A stretch of DNA of 64,000 nt. Origin: Chitinophaga sp. LS1. Lineage in GTDB: Bacteria > Bacteroidota > Bacteroidia > Chitinophagales > Chitinophagaceae. Each line of letters begins with the position of its first letter. Positions within the stretch are counted from its first letter, which is position 1. The notes beneath the pieces are model-generated. The model was not told the DNA's origin. It made no database searches and saw only the letters and a list, made by a program, of their open reading frames with translations. The stretch covers positions 5,024,501 through 5,088,500 of the forward strand of contig NZ_CP128362.1 of NCBI RefSeq assembly GCF_034274695.1, given 5' to 3'. The position numbers were made by a program, and so were the translations under genes. Of this stretch, positions 52,701 to 63,800 are shown piece after piece.

Positions 52701-55700
52701 AAAATAAGTTTGAGTTCGTACCTGTATATGGAAAGATAGCTTCTGTAAAATTTGACGGAAATACCGCTATCATCGGGATGGAAAATGATACAGAAGGCAA
52801 CCCTGGTGTTAATCCTTTTATCAGTGCTGCCTGGCAGCGCATGCGGCTGGAGCTGCCGCGTTATGCCTATCCAGGTTATAATAATCGTATCAATGATGAC
52901 AGACCCGTCACTGCCGCAGTAAAAGCCTTGGGTAATTCCATTAAAAACCTTTCTGAACTATGGGAGAATTTTAATAAGAAAGCTTACCGGAAAAAGTTTG
53001 CTGCTAAAATAAACCTGAATAAAAGTTTTGTAAGAATTGCAAAACAGGATAAACCGAAACTGGGAGGTGGTGTTCGTGTAAAGCGGATTAAACTGCAGGA
53101 CGAATGGGCAGAACAAGCTGCTGCTTATGGGCAGGAATATGAATATACGACTATACAGAATGGTCAGCGCATCAGTAGTGGTGTAGCCTCTTATGAACCG
53201 GCTGTGGGGGGTGATGAAAACCCTATGCGTCTGCCGGTAGCATATACCCAGGATGTAAAGTGGGGACTTAATAATTATTTCTACCTGGAAGAACCGATGG
53301 GGGAATCTTTCTTCCCGGCGCCCCAGGTGGTATACCGCGAAGTGAAGGTGAAAAGCCTCGGGGCGAATGGTGTGGCAGACGAAGCGAATAAAACCGGTTG
53401 GCTAACTTATGAATTCTATACAGCAAAAGAATTCCCGGTTAGAATAGAGCAGACCATGCCGGAACAGGTGCTGAATAATCCTAAAACCTGGGCCAATTTC
53501 TTTGGTGGTAAATCTATTTATGAACTGACTATGTCACAGGGCTATGCCATTTTCCTGAATGACATGCATGGGAGGGCTAAGGCAGAAAGAGTGTTCAACC
53601 AATCCGGTCAGGAGATCTCCGCTACTGAATATTATTATAATGCTACTGAGGAAGGTGGAACTATGCGCTTATCAAACGTGGTAGATGTTGTTGATGAAAC
53701 AGGTAAGATCACCAAAGATCAGGTGATTGGACGGGAGATAGAAATGTTTGCAGATATGCGTCAGTCAGAAATGAACAATACAGGTAAGAGTATTAATCTT
53801 GGTATAGATGTGATCCCTTTTGGGCCGTGGGTAGTTCCACTTCCGCATTTCCCCTGGTCTAAGAATGATGATTACAGGTTGTTCCGGTCTGCATCCATCG
53901 TAAAAACGATCGAGTATACTGGAGTGGTATCAAAAGTAGTGAAGCGAATAAATGGATCAAGTATTACATCAGTGAATGTTTTGTTCGATAAGAATACGGG
54001 TGGTCCGGTGGTTACGCAAAGTGAAAATGAGTTCAATGATCCTGTGTATACTACCAATATTCCGGCTTATTGGATGTATAAGCAGATGGGGATGGCTTAC
54101 CAGAACCTCGGTTTGCTGATGGATAGTTTTACAACCGATGAAAATGCGCTCCCGGGTTCTTCTTATTTGAATTATTTGTCTCCCGGCGATGAACTGATCG
54201 ATGTAATGACAGGAATGCGTATGTGGGTAGTGAATTCACCAACAAATACTTCCACCGTAAATAAGCTGCGTGTAATAGAGGCTTCCGGCAGAATTGTGAA
54301 ATACTACCAGGGAACAGTGAAGATATGCCGGTCCGGCTATCGTAACCTGCTGGGGGCATCGGCTGCAGGCATGACCACCTTACAAAACCCGGTTTCAGGG
54401 AATGTGTTGAAGATGGTAAGTAATGAAGACCTGTCTGCCTACAAGGTATTAAATGCCTCTGCCATGCTGTATGCAGAGGCGTGGGGACAGGCGGCGGATT
54501 GTAATATAAAGAGTTGTCCGGAAGGGTATATAGAGGGACCGAACGGGGATTGTATGTTGCCAGCTACGCCTGCGGCAAGTGGGTTTGATTTTATACCTGG
54601 TGATTATTATAAAACCTATGGTATTAAAGGGGCTTATTGGTATGATAGCACCAGTAATAATCAGAAATTGATCCTTAGCGATACCACCTGGAAAAATCGT
54701 CTTAAAACGGCTGGTGTGTGGCTAAAACAGGCAAAGGATAATACCTGGTGGGGAATTGAAAAGTGCATTGATGTACCGGTCACAAAGAATTATTACATCG
54801 GTCATGCCGGGGATGACCTGATGCGTATTTATGTGGACGGCAGGTTGATCAAGGTGTTTACAGGCGAGGATCAGAATAACCAGCAGATCTGGAATATCCG
54901 TCAGGTAAAGTTGCCCGCCGGTAAGCATGTGATCCGCATGGATGCGTTGAACCTGTACTACCAGAAGGCTGCTGCCATGGAGATCTATAATACTGATTCG
55001 GCTACATTGCGGGCAGTCAACTCTGCCGCAGCGCTCAATAATATTACTCTTTTCTCTACTAAAAATGCTGCGACTGACAATAACCTGCTGGCATTTTACC
55101 TGGATGCTTCAGGCGGAAAAATATCAGTCAATTACAGGTGTTCGAATGGTGCAACGCCTGCCATGTGCGATGGTACGCCCAACTGTGGATTCAAACCTAA
55201 GGGTGCATGTCCGGATGGTTATACCAATACGGCAGATGGACAGGCATGTATACCTAACTCCACCACCGTAAGTGCCGATACAGGTTTGCTGGTAGCAGAA
55301 GGTAACCAGACGGGTGTTTATTCGAAGGAAGGAGCTGTATTTTATAACGTAGCGGGGACAGAAGATACCCGGCGAAAAAGTTCTATGTGGGGTACCGATA
55401 GCTGTCAGATCTATACTTTTTCGAGGGTAGGTCAGGTGACCGGTGCATCGGCAATAGAAGACTCTGTAGAGACCAGTGCTGCGAGATCATCCGGTTATTG
55501 TGGTATGTTGAATGCGACAGGTATCTGGTTAAGTAAAGCTTATGACCTGAAGTGGATAGGTGTTGAAGCATGTCTGAAAGTACCGGAAAGCAAATGGTAC
55601 TATATAGGATATGGGGCGGATAATATGGTGAGGATATATATTGATGGAATGTTGTGGCGGGAAGAGCTGATGGAAAGTGCTACAGATTCAAAACCATTTG

Positions 55701-57088
55701 TATTGTGGAATGTACGGCCTGTATATCTTTCGGAGGGGCAACATATCATCACCATCGAAGCCTATAATTCGGCTGCTCAGCATGCAGTAGGTGTAGAAGT
55801 ATATAATAATACGCTGGCGCAGTTGAATACAGACTATCCCAATTTAAACAGGATCTTCTCCACCAATGATCTGCTGACCGGCAAGCCATATAACTCCTAT
55901 GTGAAAAATGTGAACGGTGTCATCGAAGCCCAGCGGTTCACCTGCTCAGGCGGACCTGTGAGCTTATGTGATAGTGTGGCTGGTTGTCCTGCTATTCCTA
56001 ATGGCCAGGTACTGAATCCTTATGTAACCGGTTACCTGGGCAACTGGCTTCCCTGGAAGGAAATGGTATGGCTCACCTCCCGCACCGGGCAGGAGTTACC
56101 TGCAAATAATGCCGTGAAGGCAGATATACGGAATAATGGGGCCTATCAGCAGTTTAGTGCCTACTGGTTCTATAACAATGGCTGGGGGATGTCTACCAAT
56201 AATGGGTGGGTCGTATCCAATACAATAGGTTTATATGATGAATACGCACAGGAGCAGGAAACGAAGAATGCACTTGGGATATATAGTGCCGTACGTTTTG
56301 GATTTAAATCTTCCCTGCCAGTGGCTGTAGGTGCCAATATGCGACAGCGAGAGATATTTTACGATGGGTTTGATGATTATAAATTCAACGCATCCTGTGT
56401 GAATGTGCTGCCCTGTAAGCCGGATGAATTTGATATCCGCAAGGCCCTGGGCGATAATTACGTGAGCCGGCTGGATAGTGTCAATGCGCATAGTGGTAAT
56501 TATAGCCTGAAATTAAGCAGCCCGATTAACCTGAAAACATATGTATATGCCTACGAGCATACGCCAGGTATTTACCTGAACAATAACCAGTGGGGAGAGT
56601 ATTTCCGTAAACCAGACGGATGGCTGGGCCTGCGCGGGTTCTGCCCTGTGACCAATCGCCGGTATATTTTCACAGCATGGGTAAGAGATGGACAACCGGC
56701 AAGTGCCAGTGCGGGCATTACGCTTACAGTGAATAACAATACAGTCGTCTTTAAAAAGAAAGCTGTAGTGGAAGGCTGGAAACTGGTAGAAGGTAATCTG
56801 GAGATTCCCACCTGGGTAGGTACGGGTGATATGGCTGCTGTAGATGTAACACTGAGCGGTGGAGCTAATGTGTCGATAGATGACATCCGCATATTTCCTT
56901 ATGACGGACAGCTGAAGACTTTCACTTACGATGATAAAAATATGCGGGTGATGGCAGAGTTAGATGAGAATAACTATGCCACCTTCTATGAGTATGATGA
57001 TGAAGGATCATTGATACGCGTGAAGAAGGAAACCGAGCGTGGTATTATGACTATTAAAGAAAACCGTTCTGCATTAAGAAAAAATTAA
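49715..57088 (+). CDS. Giant RHS/SpvB-like surface protein with PA14-like and Cys-rich modules
   Basis: The protein is 2457 aa. A signal peptide ends at SVAWA. The N-terminal segment TSDMVDLSTGNFKYNIPLLD and ASWVGLGWNLNTGAVNRQL is the start shared by SpvB/TcdB-type and Bacteroidota RHS proteins. The middle carries RHS-associated strands (WHLSEIKLPSGGVIKVTYESDDYAYVQ in shorter form). Residues ~1530-2070 hold two PA14-like lectin modules (YYIGHAGDDLMRIYVDG near 1692, YYIGYGADNMVRIYIDG near 1960). These alternate with Cys-rich motifs (CPEGYIEGPNGDC, CSNGATPAMCDGTPNC, CSGGPVSLCDSVAGC). A carbohydrate-binding-like sandwich follows (~2220-2400), then a short YD repeat (FYEYDDEGSLIRVKKETERG). There is no toxin domain and no type IX signal. 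Confidence 0.85.
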   Translation: MIISNTSSRTRIACFFLALLFIQSIYPSVAWALTSGPAQPEAKQFMQAGTSDMVDLSTGNFKYNIPLLDVEGYPINLNYQSGIGMDDEASWVGLGWNLNTGAVNRQLRGLPDDSYGDSVLTSNYMKPKITVGARLTVRGELFGNSSVGLEGSLSVGIFSDNYTGIGAEVGANAGLSLSLTNSSAYTPGIGLGLGVNSNTSDGVSVTPSVSLSLSHRMAGYGSTSSSLSMNLGYNTREGLKSLTLGSSFSFKGSKEDQDEDGKGQSASMYVGGVTKNYNTPPFYPKSEISFKSANYTFSGDIGGTAWGVYGGVGVTGYKTKREVKNQLQYNPTYGFLYAEKGKDVPAAMMDFMREKDNPVDTSMHNLALPVATPDLFSYTSQAGGGQIRLYRNHSGVFFDNRTQDVTDNTSASVEYGAGAYFHGGVSIYNQDISSTNGKWQAANDFLAKGDFVQRSNVGEEEAYFKHTGEQQLEDPAFFNRILGERAVSVPLDGKSAQGKLRDSAGIVTPSAPYKRSGRQIRNAPVMYLTAGEAAQAALDKKIRNYAFNVYNSFATASCSELSYTEEERVNSFRKDHHISEMMITGGDGKRMVYGLPVYNKQQVEYSFATNKDSLQADKNIVKFPVEKGEPGHVPKSGGSSLTNEYFHKEVQPAYATSYLLTAILSPDYVDVTGDGVSEDDRGTAIKFNYSKVNKDFHWRTPYGTRTANYNRSLNADPDDDKASFVYGEKELRYLHSIETKNMIAYFITADRMDALGCDLYGNMDTTVKQKYLKEIRLYARSNLKTPVKTVVFEYDSSLCQGIPNSIHGWGKLTLKKVYFKYASSGKGEQNAYSFNYNDGQTYAYLSSDRWGTLKPSNTNSLDNFSGLANDEFPYTTRDSARAAQNASMWHLSEIKLPSGGVIKVTYESDDYAYVQNRRAMEMVKIAGMLDGDNNATTSLRDAKLFQLTVPKIPDVSVANDPDLLKQWFINTYLNGSGYLYAKVYVNLTDDVNATTENKFEFVPVYGKIASVKFDGNTAIIGMENDTEGNPGVNPFISAAWQRMRLELPRYAYPGYNNRINDDRPVTAAVKALGNSIKNLSELWENFNKKAYRKKFAAKINLNKSFVRIAKQDKPKLGGGVRVKRIKLQDEWAEQAAAYGQEYEYTTIQNGQRISSGVASYEPAVGGDENPMRLPVAYTQDVKWGLNNYFYLEEPMGESFFPAPQVVYREVKVKSLGANGVADEANKTGWLTYEFYTAKEFPVRIEQTMPEQVLNNPKTWANFFGGKSIYELTMSQGYAIFLNDMHGRAKAERVFNQSGQEISATEYYYNATEEGGTMRLSNVVDVVDETGKITKDQVIGREIEMFADMRQSEMNNTGKSINLGIDVIPFGPWVVPLPHFPWSKNDDYRLFRSASIVKTIEYTGVVSKVVKRINGSSITSVNVLFDKNTGGPVVTQSENEFNDPVYTTNIPAYWMYKQMGMAYQNLGLLMDSFTTDENALPGSSYLNYLSPGDELIDVMTGMRMWVVNSPTNTSTVNKLRVIEASGRIVKYYQGTVKICRSGYRNLLGASAAGMTTLQNPVSGNVLKMVSNEDLSAYKVLNASAMLYAEAWGQAADCNIKSCPEGYIEGPNGDCMLPATPAASGFDFIPGDYYKTYGIKGAYWYDSTSNNQKLILSDTTWKNRLKTAGVWLKQAKDNTWWGIEKCIDVPVTKNYYIGHAGDDLMRIYVDGRLIKVFTGEDQNNQQIWNIRQVKLPAGKHVIRMDALNLYYQKAAAMEIYNTDSATLRAVNSAAALNNITLFSTKNAATDNNLLAFYLDASGGKISVNYRCSNGATPAMCDGTPNCGFKPKGACPDGYTNTADGQACIPNSTTVSADTGLLVAEGNQTGVYSKEGAVFYNVAGTEDTRRKSSMWGTDSCQIYTFSRVGQVTGASAIEDSVETSAARSSGYCGMLNATGIWLSKAYDLKWIGVEACLKVPESKWYYIGYGADNMVRIYIDGMLWREELMESATDSKPFVLWNVRPVYLSEGQHIITIEAYNSAAQHAVGVEVYNNTLAQLNTDYPNLNRIFSTNDLLTGKPYNSYVKNVNGVIEAQRFTCSGGPVSLCDSVAGCPAIPNGQVLNPYVTGYLGNWLPWKEMVWLTSRTGQELPANNAVKADIRNNGAYQQFSAYWFYNNGWGMSTNNGWVVSNTIGLYDEYAQEQETKNALGIYSAVRFGFKSSLPVAVGANMRQREIFYDGFDDYKFNASCVNVLPCKPDEFDIRKALGDNYVSRLDSVNAHSGNYSLKLSSPINLKTYVYAYEHTPGIYLNNNQWGEYFRKPDGWLGLRGFCPVTNRRYIFTAWVRDGQPASASAGITLTVNNNTVVFKKKAVVEGWKLVEGNLEIPTWVGTGDMAAVDVTLSGGANVSIDDIRIFPYDGQLKTFTYDDKNMRVMAELDENNYATFYEYDDEGSLIRVKKETERGIMTIKENRSALRKN

Positions 57089-57098
57089 TTGCTGGATT

Positions 57099-57851
57099 AT
57101 GAAGGTAAAAATATTGCTGGTGATTCCTGTATTGATATTGGGGGCTGTTGGTTATGCGGTAATCAGACCGGGTGGTTATGGTATGATTAAACCTGCTACA
57201 TATGCAGAAAGCAAACCTGTTGCTTCTGATCAGACAGGTGTTTTGCAGGAGCTGAGTACTGTATTACATAAAATGGACACATTGACCGTGCTCACGATAG
57301 AGGGAACTATTACGGCGAGGGATCTGGCAGACAGTACGCGGAATATGGAGACGACTTTTTGTTATACCAGAAATGGGCAGGAAGCATATTACCGGGTTGG
57401 CCGGCAGGAGATGATCTCATTGCAGAACGCCTATATCGTAGTGGCACATGATATACATAAGGTATTCCTTTCACCACCGAGGGAGGTAGTGAACCCGATG
57501 AAATTATCAGTGGGGAAGGAAGCTACCTTACTGGCGGAGGAGGGGTATGCAATCACGCGTAGTGTGAATGAAGCGGGCGTACATATTTCCTTATTAAACC
57601 ACAGGCATCCTACCTGCCGTGCTTATGATATCACATTTGACAGTACAGGGTGGATAAAGCAGACTTATATGAGAGTGACGGATGAAGCTCATCCTATCGA
57701 TACCACCAGAGATAAATTTATCGGTATCCGCATCAGTAGTTGTAAACCGGGTGTAGTGCGCAAGGAGTTGCTGAACAGCAACCGTTATATTAAAATCAGC
57801 AATGGCCTGGCTGTGGCGCTTTCCGGGTATGAATTAATTAAAGATCGTTAA
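57099..57851 (+). CDS. Membrane-anchored protein of unknown function between the RHS genes
   Basis: The protein is 250 aa. The N-terminus MKVKILLVIPVLILGAVGYAVI is a membrane anchor or signal peptide without a lipobox. The rest reads as one mixed alpha/beta domain (LTIEGTITARDLADSTRNME, YYRVGRQEMISLQNAYIVV, KVFLSPPREVV, HISLLNHRHPTCRAYDITFDS). The arrangement of strands and the short basic helix is reminiscent of LolA-like outer-membrane carrier folds, but the resemblance is too weak to assign. It sits 10 bp after the first RHS gene and 9 bp before the second. Chaperone-like support of the giant proteins is conceivable. Confidence 0.65.
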   Translation: MKVKILLVIPVLILGAVGYAVIRPGGYGMIKPATYAESKPVASDQTGVLQELSTVLHKMDTLTVLTIEGTITARDLADSTRNMETTFCYTRNGQEAYYRVGRQEMISLQNAYIVVAHDIHKVFLSPPREVVNPMKLSVGKEATLLAEEGYAITRSVNEAGVHISLLNHRHPTCRAYDITFDSTGWIKQTYMRVTDEAHPIDTTRDKFIGIRISSCKPGVVRKELLNSNRYIKISNGLAVALSGYELIKDR

Positions 57852-57860
57852 TCTTTTTAT

Positions 57861-60800
57861 ATGGGTTCCGCTTTTAAGAAGATCATGTTACTGGCAGTCA
57901 TGTTATGCACTTTGCACACAGCAAAGGCTTTTACTGCGATTGAATCTTATCAGAACCAGCTGCAGGGAGGTTTAAAGCAGGGAGATGTACTGGAAATAAA
58001 AGATGAGAAGTTTTTGAATAGTAATGTTGACTGGACAAAGATACATAACCGTACAGTCACCAATATCATCACCTTTGGATTGTATAGAGAGGGAGGAACT
58101 ATGCCTGTTTCAGCCTTCAAATGTGAGATAGATCTGAAGGTGGAATATTGGTCGCAGCCCAGTCAGGTGGATCCAATTACGAATGACCATGTGAAATTGC
58201 AGGTTACATATACGCCGACGGAGGGAGTTGCTTACAGGGCGACAGATACGTATAAATTCCTGAACGGGTATAAGGTAAGACTTACGGTCAACAGCATCAC
58301 CAGTGCGGAGTTAGGGACGACATTGCCAACCATATTCCGGTTGATGGGGCAGGTAGTGGTGGAGCGCTCTTACGATTGGGATCTCACCAAAACAATTGTG
58401 CCGGTTGCTACAGTAGATACTGCTGCCGTGATGCTTACCTGGGAGAAATATACAGGAGCGGAGGAGTATGACCTGGAATGGACTTTTATCGATGAGTTAT
58501 CAGATAATGGCAGGTTGCTGGCGCAGCAGGGAAGTAATGTGACTGCTGCTACACTGGCTGGTTTGTTCCGCAATAATGCCACGCGGGTAACGATTCCGCG
58601 GGAGTATTTTGAGATTTCACTTATCCATATATCCCAGTATTTACCAGTGAGGATAAGGCCTGTTCAGTATACTGATGACGGATTCAGGCAGGAAGGAGAC
58701 TGGTTTTACCAGTTGAAACAAGGTGGGGTTGCAGGACCGTCGGTAATATTACTGGATTCTGCCAGGCACCGGTCTGATTTGAACTGGCAGTATAGTGCTG
58801 TGTATGCAGAGGGCGGAATGAAGAAGGAGGTGGTCAGTTATTTTGATGGTACGCTTCGTACCCGGCAGACAGTAACGGTCAATAATTCCGATCAGCGGGC
58901 AATGATCCAGGAGACCCTGTATGATGAATTTGGGCGTCCGCTGGTGAATATATTGCCGGCACCAATTACACAGAGCAGGTTGAATTATTACCCGGGCATG
59001 CATCATGCATTAGGGGGTGGAAACTATACTTATGCAAATGTGTATGGAAATACGACAGACTGTATTCCTGTTCCGGGCAAGATGAGTAATGATTCGGGTG
59101 CGGCACGTTATTATTCTCCTTTGAATCCGTTTTTAAGTGACAGTACAAATAAATTTATTCCGGATGCGAATGGGTATCCATTTGCTGTAAATCTTTATAC
59201 GCCTGATAATACAGGAAGGATGAGTGTGCAGGGGGGAGTAGGAGAGTTGTTTCAGCCGGGCAATAAAGCTACGAAATTATATTATGGGAAACCTGCACAA
59301 TGGGAATTAGACAGGATGTTTGGCAATGATGTAGGTTATGCATCTCATTACCTGAAAAACATGGTAATGGATGGAAATGGACAGGTAAGTGTCAGTTACC
59401 TGAACGCAGCGGGTAAGACGATAGCGACGGCACTGGCGGGTGGGGCGCCTGCTAATTTGGATGGATTACCTTCGAAGCCTGATTCTACCGAAGAGACATT
59501 TTCATTAATAGAATCCAGTCAGTATACATTTGATCCTGCAAAGCTGAAGCTGAGTGCAACCACGACCTATTCATCGGCAGTACCTGGTCCTGCTACGCTC
59601 AGGTATAATATAGACAAGCTGATAAAAACCTATAGTGAGAGTGGCGTTACAATATGTAGTAACTGTTATTATGACTTAAAGATCCGGGTTACGGACAACT
59701 GTAACAGGATCTTGTATGATAGTGCAGGGGCAAGGCCTGTTGGAAGTCTGGTCAGTAATTGTAATGATGTGAATGCTTTGACAGGGGTAATCAATTTGAA
59801 TTTTGACCAGATCGGCGAGTATTACGTGTCTTTTGAATTAGGGCTGAATGATTCAGCTATCGCTAATTATACGGCTGATTTTATAAAGAGGAATACCAAT
59901 CTGAAGACGCAGTGGCAGTTTGTACAGCAGGCCTTGCAAAGTCAGGACTTTTCAGGATGTTTTAGCGATTGCAGTACCTGCCTGACATCATTGGGTGCAA
60001 AGACAGATTTTACGGCTGCTGTGGTGTCCAGATTAGCACAGAATGGGGTGACGGGTACTGCGATTAATACCTGGTCCAATACATTGTATGATTCGTTGTT
60101 GGCACAATGTCAGCGTTTGCAGGTTTCTTGTCAATCATCGCCGTGTGAAGATCTGGAAAATACGTTAAAACTGGATGTAAGTCCGGGAGGGCAGTATGCA
60201 TTATTTGATGGAGATTCTGCATTGGAAAGAACCATAAATGTATTGTATAATCACTGGCGGGATGAGTTCCCTATAAAGAGTGCGACCAGTAGTGAATATA
60301 TTGAAGAGCAGTTTGAGATGGAGGATGGTTCGGTGATGTCTCCCTATGATGCGCATTTTACGCTGACGATGTTATTGCGGTATTGGAAGACGGAATGGGC
60401 GGCACGGTTTATTAAATATCATCCGGAGTATTGTGCGTTGCGGTTTTGTTATGATAACAGTACGGCGTATCAGTGGGATGATAAGATAAAGCAGGTGCAG
60501 ACGGTAGCAGGTATTACGGGTGTATTGCCAGCTGCTGTTTATAATAAGAGTAATATCAGTTGGCTGGTAGCGCAGGATACCGCATTTAGTGGTGTGTTAA
60601 GTAGTTATAAGACCAGTTTTATAGCAGATCTTACCAATTATAGTAAAAATGTGGTTGGTTTTAATGCCTCGGGATATGCTGTTAAAAATTTACCTGATTA
60701 TGTAGATTACCTGTTGTATTGTGCGGATAATACAGGGAGTACGAACACAAATAATAACCCGTTACCGAATGCAAATAACTGGTCTTCCTGTTCTCCTGTA

Positions 60801-63800
60801 ACCAGTTGCCGGATAGCAGACCTGGAGTGGCGGATGTATCGTGATAAGTATCTTGAGTTGAAGGAAAGATATTACGCAACAGCGCGGAGCACTTCGGCTT
60901 ATTGTGGAGGAGTATGTGTGGTAGGCGATACATTGAGTTATGCCATAACCACCTGTCCGGAGTTGTCTGCTTTTAATGTAGAGGCAGGAACTGCTACCTG
61001 TGGCACTGATTTACAATCCCTGAAAATTACATACAGTGGTGCGGGGTTGACGAGTGCAGTTACCTTGTCTTTGTATTATCCTGACGAATATGCTGGATTG
61101 ACACAGGTCGATTCGGTGGCATTTGCAGCTGGTCAGACGGAAGCAGCTATCTGTATTTCGAGTGCCATCAACACGGGTTCCGTTCAGGTGAAGGGAATTT
61201 CCTGTCGTCCTGATGACAGTGGAAGTACATTTGATTGTGATGTGGCGAAGAGTTTGTCAAACTTCACGCTGAGCATTCAACGGGATAATACTACCTATGA
61301 TCCGGCCACAGGTATTGCCAACTGGAATTGTATCATGCATTATTCCGGGCCTGATATTCCGACGGGGGCGAGTGTAACAGCGGGCGTGGAGTTTTCATTT
61401 CATGAGAATCCGGGTGCGAAGATTTACAGTTATGTCTTTACAGGTAGTACAAAATCGCTGACGTATGTATTGCAGAGTGTAAGTGATGCGGGAGGAACGA
61501 TAGAAGGTTCGGGCTGTAGTAATCCTAACCCTGCTACACCTGTCACAAACGATTGTGCGGCTGCCTTAAAAAATAAAGTTTCCCGTATCAACAGTGTTTC
61601 TTACAGTACAGCAGGAGTATCAACAGATACGACCGCATTAGCGGCGCAGGTATCAGCAGCGGTTACGCAGTCTGTGAGTGAAAATTGTGAAGCACAGGCG
61701 GATTACTGGATGCAACAGTTGGCGGGTTGTTTAAACAACAATGCAGCTTATGCTGTAAAGGCGGATTTGCTGCGTACAAAATTATTGCAGGTATGTAAGG
61801 CGGGTGGTGATGTGGATCATCCGAATGGAGCGAGTACAGTACCTGGTGCAGCGCCTTCCGGAGGTTATGTATCCTTTAAAGAGGCGATCAAAGGGGTATT
61901 GGGTATTACTTCGCTGGATATGCTTTGTAACCCGTGGTTACTGGATGCACCTTATCCATACAATGTAAAGTTACAGGCGACGAATGTCTCTGTTCAAAAG
62001 ACAGATAGTAGTATCTGTGCAAGGCTGGCAGCACTGACGCAGGAATATAATAACGCAGCGGGCGGATTTTATCAGTTCCTTGTAAATAAGTTTGGTGCTG
62101 CGATGACGCTGACAGAGGCAGAACTTACGAGTTTGCAGAATAGCTGTAACAATTGTCGTTACTTACTGGCGGATGAGATACAGTTGCCCGTGTTTATGGA
62201 CCCTGGAGCACAGGGTTATGTTAGCGGCTTTGGTTACCAGCAGGGAGTAGCGGCCATGCAATCTGAGATGTCCCTTGATACGACCAGTGCTAATTATGAA
62301 AGCATTTATGCCACTTACCTGAATCACCGTTGGGGCTTCACTTTGTCTTATTCAGATTATAAGGATTTTGAGGCAAAGCTGCTGGTGAATTCATCGGCTG
62401 TATTAACGAATCAGCCTGTATTTTCTACCGTGAGTCAGGATCCATATAGCTGTATGAAGCAGCTGATCAATCATGCGGCATTAAGTGGGATTGTACTTTA
62501 TAAAGAATATATAGCAGAAGAAGAGCGGCAGTTCAGGAAAGGGTACATCGCTTATTGCAGCAGTGTGAAGCCCAGGTTGGAACTGACGGCTTTACAGCAA
62601 TTGTACCATTTTACATTATACTATTATGATCAGGCAGGTAACCTTGTGCGCACGATACCACCGGAGGGAGTACACCTGCTGGATGCGTCTTATCAGCAAC
62701 AGGTATGGGATGCACGGGATAATGTAGCATCTGCCTGTACGTATAGTGGTCCTGTAGTAGCGGCCAATAAGGATACGATTTTAAACAGGTTAAGTACGGT
62801 ATTGCAGGCGGGTACCAATTCGGCAATGGAGTGGTGGTTGTATAATCCTGCTATGGACAATAACCAGGTACTGGCAACGACGGGGGGTAATAAATACCTG
62901 TTTAATACCTGTATCAGTGGTCGTTATTTGTATATGTCCATTTATACGATGGCACCGGCGGTGGATGGTGCGACTATAGATTTTGCTATATCAAAGCATC
63001 TGGTAGCAGATCTGCAGGCGATATTACCGTTACGGCAGTGGACCCATGTGGTATTGCAGGGTCAGGGGTTGAACAGTGGAGACCTGGCGGTGTATGTGAA
63101 TGGGGTATTGTGTCCATTGAGTGCAGGGCCCCCTGCAGGTGGTTGTGGGTGGACGTTGACGAATACGGGGTCAGGGTTTATCTATCCTGAGAATTTGAGT
63201 ACGCTGAAGCATTTTCGGTTATACAACAGGTTATTGTCGGGGGCAGAGATAGCGGCGAATGCGGCGGTACCTTGTCTGGGGTTAAGTCCGGCGTATGATA
63301 CGGTGCTTACAAAGTCGTTAAGTTATTGGGGTCGTTATAATCTGCCTGCTGTTGGAGCAGGGGGCAGTACGGTAGAGATGCAGTTTTCGGCGGTGTATCC
63401 GGGGCATACGCTGGCGACGTCTTATGGTTACCAGTCGTTGAATGGTATCACGCAACAGCGTACGCCGGATGCGGGAGTGAGTAGTTACTGGTATGATAGG
63501 TTAGGTAGGTTGGTGACGTCGCAGAATGCGGAGCAGGTGGTGGCTGTGAATGGTGGGGCTACAGGGAGGTATAGTTATACAAAGTATGATGCACAGGGGA
63601 GAGTGATAGAGGTAGGAGAGAAGAGTGGAGCTAGCCTTACAGGATCAGAGATATTTATGTCTTCTCCGGAGGTATTTTTGGGTGCGGGAAGTGATGCACA
63701 GATAACGAGAACATTTTATGATGAGGCGTATGCAGCAGCGGGGTTGAACCAGGAGAACCTGCGTAAGCGTGTGGCGGCCACTACTTACCAGGATGCGGGA

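Noticed and set aside
49715..57088. Type IX secretion signal at the end of the 2457-aa RHS protein
   Set aside because: The C-terminus is a YD-repeat-like segment followed by a basic tail (TIKENRSALRKN), unlike the CHU_C domain of the adhesin at 1038-6308 or a type A sorting domain.
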